From Girardinichthys multiradiatus (Eukaryota > Chordata > Actinopteri > Cyprinodontiformes > Goodeidae): a stretch of DNA of 64,000 nt. Shown in pieces: positions 49,673-60,989 of the stretch; the first letter of the stretch is position 1; every line of letters begins with the position of its first letter. The stretch covers positions 7,002,125 to 7,066,124 of the forward strand of contig NC_061801.1 of NCBI RefSeq assembly GCF_021462225.1. Direction: 5' to 3'. The notes under the pieces were generated by a model. It had not been told where the DNA came from. It saw only the letters and a list, made by a program, of their open reading frames with translations, and made no database searches. Position numbers and translations under genes: made by a program.

Positions 49673-50846
49673 ATGGTAACGATTTGCTTCCATAAGTATT
49701 GTCTTGTATTCTCTTCATCCTTCTTTCTGTCCTCCATTCTTTTCTCCTTTTCTCCCCTTTTCCTTTGTGCCCCACCTCTCTCTTTCGTGCTTCTTATTTT
49801 TTACCTTTTCGTTTCTGTCTCCATGTCCGTAACAACTGAAATAATCCCAAAGCAGCTTCTAACAAAGTTTCTTTTATAAATATCAATCAGAACTTTAAAG
49901 CGTTAGCTGTAATGCTCCACTTCTGGAAGTAAATCTATTGGGTTTTTTCTTAGCACTCAGAAAGCAATTCTGAGTGCTACTCTGCCGGACAGGACACGCT
50001 TAACAAAAAAAAAGACAGGATCCCAGTAAAATATGTAAAGCTTTGTGGTTGTAACGTGACAGAATGTCAAACAGTGAAAGAGAATAATTTCTTCTGCAGT
50101 GCACTTTGGATGATGTCTAAGAGGGGCATACAGGTACTGCAGTACTAGTTCAATTCTATTTGAAAAGTTAGTTGTTTTTTTTATACCCATCCATCTACAT
50201 CATGTTTTATGTCTTCTATTCTGAGTGGCGCAGTTTTGCATGAAAGCAATCAGCAGCAAAGGATAGGCACAGTTTCTTGTTAATTCAGGACATAATACTC
50301 TGGGCTTTTTTTCTATTCTATGTCCTCATAAAAAAAAAAAAAAAATCTTCCAATGACTACTAGTTTTATCCAAGTCACTCAAAAAGTACCACTGGCAACT
50401 GTTTCACAAAGTATGTCTGATTATTGGATCAACGGTAATAAAGTATTTTGCTTTGACAGAGTTCAGTGCAAAACACCATTTCATGAGCAAAGAGGGCAGA
50501 TAAGCTTCCAAAACATATTGGCTTTGGCTGATTCACTTCTGCACTCTCTGAAGATAAGACACTCTAATGTGTGACCTATTGTACTTTAACATCAAGTACA
50601 TTTTGACGTTACAGTTCATTGACAGCTGTACCTTATCCACTGCAACACCCAGAACAGAGCAATAAATGTCAACCTTTGTCCCTTTGGCTTTGGTCACATA
50701 AAAAAAACAAGGTGATGAGTCTCACATTAACCGAAAGAGGACTCTACTATCACTCAGAGTAATAACTAAACTGTGGTGAATGAAGATCCTTTGTGTAAAA
50801 AAGTGAATGTATAAACATAACATATTGCAGTAAAATCTGTTCTTTC

Positions 50847-51550
50847 TGCCCCTTTTCCCTACTGGCTCAATTTAGCCCCACTCGACTCTACTCGGCTCGC
50901 TTGGGGGAAAGTTTCCATTACTGTTTTTTCCGAACCGGTACCTACTTATTGGTCCCTGCTCCTGAGCAGGCACGACTGGACTGAGTAGGGACTACATGTG
51001 ACGTAAACAGACTGCTGTTCACTGGCCATGGGACCAGGTGAAATAAGAAGGTATTTGCCGAGGAAGTACAAAGAAAAGTTAATAAAACTCAAGAGCGACT
51101 ACAACAATATTAAGGACTACAATAGCCGCAGATGGTCAAACTGAAATATTATTTTACTATTTACAAATTATAAACCATGCCTGAAGGCTGAAAGAAAAGA
51201 AAAGGACACTTGAGCTTTCTGAATTACCACGCAGGTAGGGGGCGCTGTATTTAATAACATCCTAAACTAGCTGGTCACACATAACATCAGCAGTTCAGAG
51301 GCACAAACATTTCTACCAAAACACACAAAATACCACCATGAAACAGTGTGTTTGGATTGGAAATTTGTTGATGGTCCTTAAGCGCACCGCAGTCTGCAGG
51401 AGGAGTAAAGAGGCAGACAGCAGCTGCCCATAACCAGACTACCTGCGTTGGATCAAATGGGAGAAAGATCCCACTGAATCACCACAGTCCACGGCTTTGC
51501 ACTTTAATGTCCTTGTCCTCGTTATTGCATAGCTGAGACAAAAGTAAGCA
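50847..51550. mobile_element. Harbinger-type MITE, copy B (right end missing)
   Basis: Left end TGCCCCTTTTCCCTACTGG then closely parallels copy A (11989-13169): accggtacct, ggtccctgctcctgagcagg, cagctgcccataaccagact, tgtccttgtcctcgttattg. Similarity stops near 51545; no right inverted repeat found. Confidence 0.75.
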
Positions 51551-52660
51551 ATGAAGCAAACTATAACCATGATACCACGAGAACTTTATTCTGAGACACA
51601 AAGTGAGCAATTAGGAGGTTAATGCTGTTGTCCGGACACATGAGGGGGAGAGTTTAAGCTGAGCTGACTGAGCAGCTGACAGAGCAGCTCTCTCCTGGGG
51701 ACCCAGATCAGTATGTGTGTTTTCATTTGTAGTATTTATGGCTTTTATGTAAGATGACATGGATATTTTGTTGGCTAGTTACAGAGAAATCCCCTTTCTA
51801 TTGTATCCTTATGGTTAGAGACTTTATTGTCATTTTAATCAATCGTTTTTATCTGTGCATGTAAAAAAACATAGTTGAGTCACCTGGAGCAGTGGTGGCA
51901 TTTATAGCATGTTTCTAAACTCTGTCCTTCATGACTACACATCTAATGGGCTGAGAGTAATTATTGTCCTTCATTGTTTATTATAATAGGACTGCTATGT
52001 TATCAAATCTACTTGATAACATAGCAGTTACCCAGAAAGTTAAGAGCAAAGAACTGATTTTATCCTGATAAAATTAGGGATTATTTACGTCTTTTAGGGG
52101 GATTTTAGGGGATTGTAGCATGTTTGTCTGCTTAACATAGATTATTTTAGCCTCTCTCAGGTAAAACCAGACTAGACGCTGGAAGCAGAAGGATGCTTCT
52201 TTAGCATTAGGAGATGCAATAGACACAGATCAGTTTGTTTATATTCGCACTCTACTATTTGCACAAAATTTCACAGCACAGTATTTTGGATATTTCCAAC
52301 AAAATCAAAACAGAAAGCAAACAAAAAAAAAATTTTTTTTGATGCACTTATCTTTTTCAAACTCCTTACAATTTGAAATATATTTCCTTGGATTTATTCC
52401 TGTTCTTTTATATTTGTTTTGTGATGAACAACATAGCCTACCTAGGAGAACACCTTTTAGTATGTTACATGTTATAAGAAGGCATAAACTGTTGTTATAT
52501 GAACCAACACAAAAGGTTTTCAGTTGGCATGTATATTAGTCTCTCTCTAAACAATTGTCCACAAAATAGCATTCCCTTAACATTTGTTAAAAAATGAACC
52601 AAAACAGCTCAAGTTTCAGCATTAAATGGAGCAGAAATGGTACAAGTGACATTAATGCAG
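51551..52660. other. Unassigned intergenic sequence with a perfect hairpin
   Basis: No gene seen. Holds a palindrome at 51991-52028 (16-bp arms, 6-nt loop). Confidence 0.35.
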
Positions 52661-52662
52661 TC

Positions 52663-53115
52663 TGTCATGATATGACATCTTTGACTTTGTTGTGGTCTTG
52701 TGTTTTCAACTTTTTATTTAGTTTGGGTTTTTGTAGTCTGTTTATTTCCTCATACTTTAGTTTTATTAGGTTCACCTGCTCCCTCTGCCTCCCTGCCTGC
52801 TTGTCACACTTGTTCTTAGTTCCTTGAGTACCTGCCTTTGTTCTCACTCTGTTTATTAGTTGATTAGTTGGTTTGTTTCATTGTCCTTTGCTGGTTCCTC
52901 GTCTCACAACTCACTCACACTCGCTACCCTCGTCATGCCATGTTCCTGCAGTGTTCAGTATGTGTAAGTTTTGAACCTCGACTTATTATCTCATACCTGC
53001 AGGGCTTTGTTTTGCTTTGAAAACCTTTTTGGAATAAAACTTGAAGACTCTTACAAACATGCTGCTGCCAAGTTCTTATCTGCACTGTGGTCCGATCCAA
53101 ACCCAGACTGTGACA
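52663..53115 (+). mobile_element. Solo LTR of a gypsy-like retrotransposon
   Basis: About 453 bp from TGTCATGA to CTGTGACA, pyrimidine-rich U3-like half and AATAAA at about 53033 before a short 3' part, the layout of an LTR. CAGTC occurs at 52658-52662 and at 53114-53118, overlapping the last CA, so a target duplication is likely but not clean. No internal retrotransposon genes adjoin. Confidence 0.6.
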
Positions 53116-53529
53116 GTCTGTCTGCGGACATCAGGAACACCTGCTAAAGTACAAAAGTTATTGTTTTAGAAAGTTGGACAAATTAACGATTACAACAAAA
53201 ACAGAAATCGGAAAATCAGTAGTTTGTGTTGAATCTCAGGCAGCAAATTCCCATGGTGTTGTGGAGGACTCGATGGAAGCAGAGGAGAGGCAATGTCAAA
53301 ATAAAGTGTGTTTCTAAAAATCTAAATAACTTACAGCACGGCAGAAAGACACAGAGGAACCAGCATCAGGAGAGTCTAAGCATGCCAGGAGCAGTGGTGA
53401 CATACTTCACAACACGTCGATCATTTCCGGTAGCTACCCACTCCTTACTGTTTTGGCTGGTAGCTGCTAGAGCCATGAAAAAGAGTCAAACGTTAAAACA
53501 CCTGTGAGCTACTGGTACAACAACGGAGT

Positions 53530-54090
53530 TTTGTTGTGTGCCACTGTGCCCAGTCACTAGTAGGTACATTAGATTACTTAGTTTTTTACATTTTCCTGAT
53601 GATGAGGAGTTAAGGCGACAGTAGATTGTCTCTATCCGCAGGGAAAACCTGACCTTAAAAGCTCACACTCACGTGTGTAGCCACCATTTCAAACCCAAAG
53701 ACATTCAAGAGCAAGTGTCAGAAAGGAGAAGACAGTGGTCAAAAAAGGGAGCTGTAAAGGTGCTGTTTCAGTGGAACAATTACTCATTTCCACTTCCATA
53801 ACCGGGGATCTGGGAGAGAAGGCTAATGCCACCGGCAGAGGAAAACGGAGAGGAGGATGACGCACCAGACAGTGTAACTGCAGATGTCCTTAAGGAACAC
53901 AACTATGCCTTCGTTCCAGATCCTGCAGATGTTGATGTGGTGTTAAAGGACAATAATACTCTCCGGGAGGAACTTTGCCAGCTCCGACAACAGGTTGAGA
54001 GCCTTACCCTGATGCAGCAGTTGGTTCGGCATTCACCGTTTTGCTGCCTCAGACAAGAACATCAGATTCTATACAAGGTAAGCCTGTGTG
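53530..54090 (+). pseudogene. THAP-domain transposase relic (ISL2EU-like)
   Basis: A THAP zinc-finger pattern is readable: CVPLC, LHFPDDEELRRQ, stop TAG (53621-53623, where Trp is expected), IVSIRRENL, THVCSHHFKPKDI. A stop follows at about 53802, then an acidic open frame (MPPAEENGEEDDAPDSVTAD) with a Leu-rich coiled-coil segment (LREELCQLRQQVESLTLMQQ). No DDE nuclease domain seen downstream; a LINE copy begins at about 54190. Confidence 0.65.
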
Positions 54091-54189
54091 TGTTTGTGTT
54101 CCTTTGTGTTCTACAGACTGTGAAATTCTTTTAGGCAACTCTACCACCAGTTTTACACAAAAACGCCTTAGTGTTTATATTAAAAGGCA

Positions 54190-55228
54190 GTGCTGACTTC
54201 CAGTTCCGATGGCAGCAGGACTTCCGCCAGAAAAATCATTCCATCATTTCAGCAGCGTCACTGCAACATGAGCCAAACCACACAAGTTACAAAAGCCAGC
54301 AGCAGTGTGAGGATCATGTTCTCTGATTTCTCCAGTGCAACAATCTCCTGGATCAAAGACTACCTGACAAACAGACCAGAGTTTGTGAGAATGAAGGGTT
54401 GTGAGTCTAACCAGGTAGTCAGCAGCACAGGAGCACCACAGGGGACTGTACTCCTGTCATCTGCAGAAATACTCGGATGATTCTGCAGTTGTGGGGTGGA
54501 TCAGAGATGGACAAGAAGCTGACTACAGGGAGCTGGTGGATCGCTTTGTGGCATGGTGTGGAAACAATCATCTCATCTTGAACGTGATTAAAACAAAGGA
54601 GATGATTGTAGATTTTAAGAGAAACAAGAAAAGGTCAAACACTATTTCCATCACGGGAGAAGAAGGGGAGGTGGTGGAGGAGTATAAATACCACAGTGTT
54701 CACCTGGACAACAAACTGGAGTGGGGATGCAACTGTGAAGCCGTCTACAAGAAAGGACAGAGCAGACTGTACTTCTTGAGGAAGCCTGGGTCCAGTGTTT
54801 GCAGCAAGATGCTGCATATCTTCTATAAGTCTGTTGTGGAAAGTGTGATCTCTTTTGCCATCCTCTGCTGGGGAAGCAGCATCAGAGCCAGGGACTTAAA
54901 AAAGCTCAACAAGCTGATAAAGAAGGTTCTGGTTCTGTTCTGGGGACTCCTGTGGAACCTCTGAAGATCATTGTGGAAAGAAGGATGCTTCATAAAATGA
55001 GGAACATTATGGAGAACCCTGAGCATCCTCTTCATGAGACTGTTGAACAACAACAGAGTGTCTTCAGTCAGAGGCTTCTTCAGATCTGCTGTAGGACGGA
55101 GCGCTACAGGAGATCCTTCCTGCCCACAGCCATCAGCATCTACAACAGCTCTTTGAAGAAACCTGTATAATATAAGCTACAACAACAATTAATTTCCCTT
55201 CGGGATTAATAAAGTATTTTTGAATTGA
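54190..55228 (+). mobile_element. Rex1-like LINE, internally deleted (copy 2)
   Basis: High identity to copy 1 (mostly the same bases across 22780-23500). Starts with a LINE-like head (cgatggcagcagg), then jumps to the RT region. Compared with copy 1 it lacks 63 bp (22521-22583) and 53 bp (22698-22750). RT remnants: IMFSDFSS, WIKDYLTNRPEFVRMKGCES, RDGQEADYRELVDRFVAWCG; same C-terminus and tail. It shares the 2-nt insertion after LIKK with copy 1. Confidence 0.88.
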
Positions 55229-55311
55229 ATTGTAATAAGTGTCATAGATATACATGAAAATTTCATTGAACAAGCTGTTGAAATGGTAACCCATGTCAAG
55301 TTGTTTTCTGT

Positions 55312-55618
55312 TTAAATGACACACCCTGAAATAAACATATGTCCCTGGATCTGGCAGTAATATGGATGGGTTCTTTTTAGTGTGTGTCTCCCCTCATAGA
55401 TCATTATGTAAAGGCAGTCCACATAGCTTGTCACATTTCTGCATTTTATTTCTAAAAGGACAAATGCTGGTTGCCCCTCAGGATCGTAAACGATCCCATC
55501 CGGAGATGATCCCATTCATGGTGCATCAGGATGGATCAGGCACCATCAGGTGTAGTGGTTGACCCCTCTTACCCTGCAGTACTCCTCTACTGCTATACGC
55601 TCAAAGGGAAGCCGCATG
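55312..55618 (-). pseudogene. YqaJ-type (PD-D/ExK) nuclease relic of an ISL2EU-like transposon
   Basis: The minus frame reads FERIAVEEYCRVRGVNHYT, stop, WCLIHPDAP, stop, MGSSPDGIVYDPEGQPAF, VLLEIKCRNV, YYCQIQGHMFISG. The PDG, ExK and Q-x-Q-G-x-M motifs of the lambda-exonuclease/YqaJ fold are all visible; two TGA codons interrupt the N-terminal half. ISL2EU-group transposons encode a THAP transposase plus such a nuclease, and a THAP relic lies 1.2 kb away. Confidence 0.75.
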
Positions 55619-55664
55619 TCAGGCTCTCAGAAGCCTTTTGGTAAGGTTTTCAGACGAGCTTTCC

Positions 55665-55830
55665 CCCCTGGGCTCCGTTTCAAGAAGCGGGGTTAACAAG
55701 CTCCGAGTAGAAAGCACATTCCCTACTCCACAATACCATACCCAGGGTTTTCAGTTTCAGAATATGGGGTAACACTTGGGTTACTCAACCCTAAGTCCTA
55801 ATCGCCCGGATTTAAGCACAAGCACAAGTA
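55665..55830. repeat. MITE-like fragment
   Basis: gggctccgtttcaagaagcg and cagtttcagaatatggggta are similar to a common fish MITE end (…cgtttcaagaagcggg…). Boundaries unclear. Confidence 0.35.
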
Positions 55831-55990
55831 AATAAGAAGTCCTTATTAACAGAAGGCACATAACACGGTTCACCATGGCAACATGGGGAAATAAGAAGCC
55901 TCAAATTGAGTATTCTCACCAATAGAATTACAAATATTGATGACTGCATGTGGAGAACATCCACACATATTTAAGAAGAAAAGCAATACT

Positions 55991-56610
55991 TGTCACAATT
56001 TGGTTGTTTGAGGCAGGACCAGAGCGCAGATCATGATGAGGAAGCCACATAGTGAGTTGTTAGGAGTTTAATGAAGAAGATGAACAAGACTTACAGGCAG
56101 AATGTCAGAGTACTGGGAACAAAACAATCTCCAGAGACCAGGTCCATAAGGCAAAGCAGGAAACTGATAACTGGTAACATACTGAGAGAAACTCAGGAAA
56201 GGAAATAGGGTTGTAGCCAGGATAACTAAAAGTAGGAACCAGCGGGGAGCAATGAAAACCAACAAGCTTATATATAGAGGGAGGTAGAGTATGGACCAAT
56301 GAAACAGGGAGGCAGGTAATTAGAGGGAGCATGGAACAGGTGTGAAACAGACTGCAGGGAAACTGAGGGGAATGGGACTAATTAAACTAATGGACATGAG
56401 GAACTAAGCAGCAAAGAAGACTAGACTAAATAAAAAAAACTCAGGGAAAACAGATCTAAAGGGACATATAAAAAAACACATGAAGCACAAGAATGTAGAG
56501 AGAAACAACTAACATAAGTAAACTAAAGACCTGGAGGAACAAAACAAAAAAAAAACATCTGACTGAGCAAAAGTAAACAAACACAAAACACCAAATGACA
56601 AATTGTGACA
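55991..56610 (-). mobile_element. Solo LTR with perfect 5-bp target duplication
   Basis: 620 bp, ends TGTCACAATTTG and CAAATTGTGACA (inverted), flanked by ATACT at 55986-55990 and 56611-56615. In minus orientation it has a TATATAA-like box and an ATTAAA-type poly(A) signal in the expected order. No internal retrotransposon sequence nearby, so it is a recombined single LTR. Confidence 0.85.
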
Positions 56611-56887
56611 ATACTGTTGCTGCAAAATGCAGGAGTTAGCGTGGCAGAGACCAAGTCGACAGCCAATGTTGTTATCATTGGCGCTTCCTCAGTGGTGAGT
56701 CCCTGGTACACATGTAGGCATGCACATGAATGTAACAAAATAAGCTTTGTGCATGTGATAGTGTATGTGAGTGTGTGCTTGTGAGTTGCTTGTATAATGA
56801 AGTATGTGCAAAAGCAGATTACGTGCATATTCATTTATAGTGATATGTCTGTTTAAGCTGGCAAATGCTTCTTTGTGATCCTAAATA

Positions 56888-56912
56888 TGTATGTGTGTGT
56901 GTGTGTGTGTGT
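56888..56912. repeat. (GT)n microsatellite
   Basis: About 12 GT units, followed by sequence (gaggaccgtttgtaccaaagtgagg) often seen beside GT repeats in fish. Confidence 0.9.
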
Positions 56913-56929
56913 TCCTGTCTTGGCATCAC

Positions 56930-59900
56930 AGTGAGAACCATTTTCCTGATTTCACCATCAAATTGAGGACCGTTTGTACCAAAGTGAGGACTTTTTGCTG
57001 GTCCTCACGACCTATTTTGCTAACGGTTAGGTTTAGGACTAAGGTGTGAATTGACTTTAGGGGGGGAATCCTTGAACGAGATGAATGAAGCATGTAAATT
57101 TGTAGGATGATCGGTTTGAGGGATGAAGATGGAAGGAGAAACTGCTGGAGAAACCAGGCCGGATGACGCAGCGGCGGGAGCCGGTGAGGAGGCAAGGCTA
57201 CCTCGGCGACGCTTAGCAGGAGAAGTGTAGGAGTTCTTGATGCGCTTTCCACTTGCCCAGAGCTGAGACAAGGAAGTAATGAGCCATGAAGCGAGACGAG
57301 TGCTCCTACGAGCGGTAGGGGAGGAAGGAGAGTCTGTTACGAACAGTGCGAGGAGGCGTCGGAATCGTAGATGAGCTCAGCTGACAAGTGAGGAGGAACG
57401 CAGCCGAAGGTCCTTTAAAAACCAGGCGTCGGAAGGTGATTGGATGATGAATCAGGCGGACGGGATGCTGATTGGAAGGCCAGGAGACACACGGGTAAGT
57501 CATTGGACAGGGGAGACGGCGAGGGTGAGTCTTTCATTCTGAATTTTCGTTTAAACTCCATTTGTCTGTGCAACTGAATACTGGAGCACCAGCTGGGAGA
57601 CTTAATTGGGAGAAATGGGCCATCTGGATCAAAAGAGCTGTGCCTGCCACAGAGGTGCACTGGCATCCCCATAACCCCATAACTCCACTGGTTTTGGATT
57701 TCTTAGCACCATCTGTGTACCTAAGTTAGTGAACTACTGTTGGTAAACAATACAAACGAGCAAATTTAAACAGGAAAAGGCATTATAAAACACCCTTTTA
57801 ACTCTATTTTAACATGTAAAATAGACCATGTGTAATCACACTTTACTCATTTAAAAAAGCTCAAAAGAACTCAAAACACAATCTTGTTTTTCCGAGAGCC
57901 CTAACTGTTGTATTCTGACACCTGTTTTTATATTTCATATGACTGCTCAGGTACCACATGATATAGTTCAATGAAAGTCTTCATATTTTATATCCTGCAG
58001 TGACAATGTAAAAAACACTGTTGACTACTGACAATTGACGCAAACTATCCACGAGGCCAAAGAAAGCAGAAGTACCAGAACGGAAGTTCTGTGCATAAAG
58101 ACCATTGACTGACAAAAAAACAACAGTATAAAAGCTTTGGTCGGGGATTCTGAAACAGTGAACAGGTGAGTCTAATTAAGTGAATGCGCAGCAGGTGTGA
58201 GGAAGCGTGAACTGAGGCCTGGAAACTGGAAATGACACAGAAAACAAGTAAAGACTGCAAAGAGAGACATGGGGAATACCTGAGTGGGATAGACCTGGGA
58301 AAATACAGGAACAGACTGACAACAAACTTCGAGCTGAAATAAAACTGAAGAACCCACACCTCTGGTAAGAATAAGTCCATAGTTCAACGCATCATGACTG
58401 TATAATTCAAAGTGAAAGGATTTTAAGATTATTGCATTCAGAAAAATTCTTTGGTAAGAGAAAAAAATTTAATAAACAAAAAAGACTCAGAAAAATTTTG
58501 AAATAACAGCAGCCACCGAATGCTTAGTCTTTCCATCCAAGTTGTGACTTTATGTTATATTCTATGAAAAAATCAATGAGGAGTGATAAGAAAATCTATT
58601 TCATAATGTCAAAGACTATCTTTTAAATCTTACAGAGAAAATGGTCAGTAAGTGTACGGAAATGTCTGAATGTGTGAGACCTTTAGGAGGCAGTGAAGGA
58701 AAAACAAATCCAATATGCACTCAGGTGTATCACATTGTCCCCTGCTGGATCTCTTGATGCAGAGTGAAGTTTTTTCCCTAGTATAAGAAGTCAAAATTAA
58801 AAACCAAGAAAATCACAGTGCTGACATCTTTAGCTAAAGCTGAGATTATTTCTGAAAAATAGGAATATTATTATAGATTCAAAATGCTAATGTGAAACTG
58901 CAGCCATTGGTAGCCTTCCTCATCAAATAGTGATGTATATGTAGGCTGGGTAGTAAAAATAACGTACCATCGTTTGTACCGTTCCCTCTCATGACAAGTT
59001 TAATGGAAATGCTGATTTTCCAGCAGGACTTGGCTCACACTGCCAAATGTACCAATGACCATGGTATCATGGTGCTTTGTTGGCCACCAAACACCTGATC
59101 TAAATAGATTTTTAGTTTTGTCTTACAAAGGTTGCCAACTCTTGTTGGAATTGGGCTTTAACGCAAGTAAATCTCCACTATGGTGCCTGTGTCTCCAGGG
59201 CCAATATTTGCTTTGTGCTCCTTTTACCACAAAAGTTGGTACTAAACCATGCAAATCACTTTACACAATACTTGACGCTGTTCCAATACAGTACAATGCG
59301 ACCAATAGTGTTGTCACATTTACCTTCAAACCTTGTCTGTACATCTATACATTTACTGTAAAGTGTAACTCCTAATACATTGTCTTAAATGCAATCAAGA
59401 AAACATGTAAAATGTGACTTAAAATGGAAATCCTAAGAGAATGTCACACTTTAATTCCAGTGTGAATCCACAATAACTTGATCTTAAATACTGTCGACTC
59501 CTTAATTTTCAGTGCTGAGTGTTAAGGAGAATGTGACATTAAACACGGACAATAAATGATTCCGGCAAGTGAATCACAAACACACACAAACAAATGGCAC
59601 AGTGTTCTTCTGAGATTGTGAGTCAAAACAGAAGAGAGAGGAGCACTCTACTTGGTCACTTTATTTATCCACACACTGATTATATTAGAGGACATTTTAA
59701 CATTGACAACCGTCATTAAGAGAGGTATAATAAATGACAGAGACATTTTTACCAGATCTCTGTTTCTTTAACAAACACTCAGTATTCCTATTACCATCAT
59801 CAGTCTTGCTCTGATTACTGTCTGAACCAGGTTAAAAAAATCATAAGGCCTATGGCATCAGCATTAACAGCTTAAACTTGGCTCAGTACTCACTGGAAGA

Positions 59901-60980
59901 AGGACTGGCTTCCACAGAGACCCTTAATCTGATTAAAAACTAATTTTATAACTTTGGCCTGGATACAGAAAGGGAATCCAGTCTATCATGTTGCTTTTCT
60001 GGGAGGGAAATGGCACAAATGTCGATAAAAAAGCTGGAAATCTGCAGTGCTTTTGAAACATAAATTTCGTGACAAAAGCTTGTCTTTTTCTGTGAGTTAG
60101 AGCTACTCTCAGGCATATAGTTTGACACCATTTTAGCAGCTGAATTATTTAAGGAAAAATAAAATATATAAAAATGTTTTTCTAGACAAAATTCATTTAA
60201 TTAAAATGTAAATGGATCTAGGAATATCAGCCACAATTTAATGATGTTCTAGTGGTGAAGTAGACAACCAGTGGGACTTATTGTTTTGACCAGTAATCAT
60301 GCTAACCTGGATTAGCAACGCAAGCTAATAATGTTCTTCTCTGCATTTACAGAATCGACACTAAAGCAACATATTCACAAACAGACAGTTTTATGTGTAC
60401 CAATAACTTCATTATGTTATGTAGTAGAGGTGGGAATTATAGCACTGTTTTTTTCCCCAACTTAAGCCCACTTTGACAGGTATCTATTTGTTTCTTTTCA
60501 GAATGGGAGACAATCCAGGCCTGAGTTGTTACAAAATACATGTCATGACCCCATTTTAAACTGTAGATTTGTGCAGATGATGAACGTACTTCACCTGGGA
60601 TTTGGACTTCTTTATACAGTCTCTCAACATCATTTAAGACAGCTAAAGTCATAATCTGTACCCAAGTTAGCCCTCAAGAAGGATCTTAGCTAAAAATAAC
60701 AGTAAAATGTTTGATTGGGCATGTCATATTTCCTTTTCAGGTGTTCAAAGGACAAGAGAAGATTTTTGTCGAAGCAATCCTCCAAACATTGAACTCCACT
60801 GAAATACCATATATATAAAATTTTATTATTTAGGGTATTAGGTATAATGTAATTTTATCTTACAGGTGTCTTAGGTGATAGTCCTATTTTCAGACCCTGG
60901 CAGTTGGGGTACAATGCAATTTGTGTCCATGAGGGGGCATCTTGTCCCCTCAGAAAGGGATGAGATTGATGTAATTTGTG
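56930..60980. other. Intergenic sequence without a recognised gene
   Basis: Open frames here are short and carry no motif I recognise. 57110-57520 is GC-richer and could belong to an LTR or a degraded element; 58010-58390 has a similar look. 58400-60980 is AT-rich with nothing recognised. Confidence 0.4.
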
Positions 60981-60989
60981 CTGCTAGGT

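Noticed and set aside
53530..54090. THAP domain as a domesticated host THAP gene
   Set aside because: In-frame stops interrupt it and a YqaJ-type nuclease relic lies nearby, which points to a dead transposon.
57025..57037. Interstitial telomere-like sequence (ggttaggtttagg)
   Set aside because: Only two imperfect units, in a sequence commonly found next to GT repeats.
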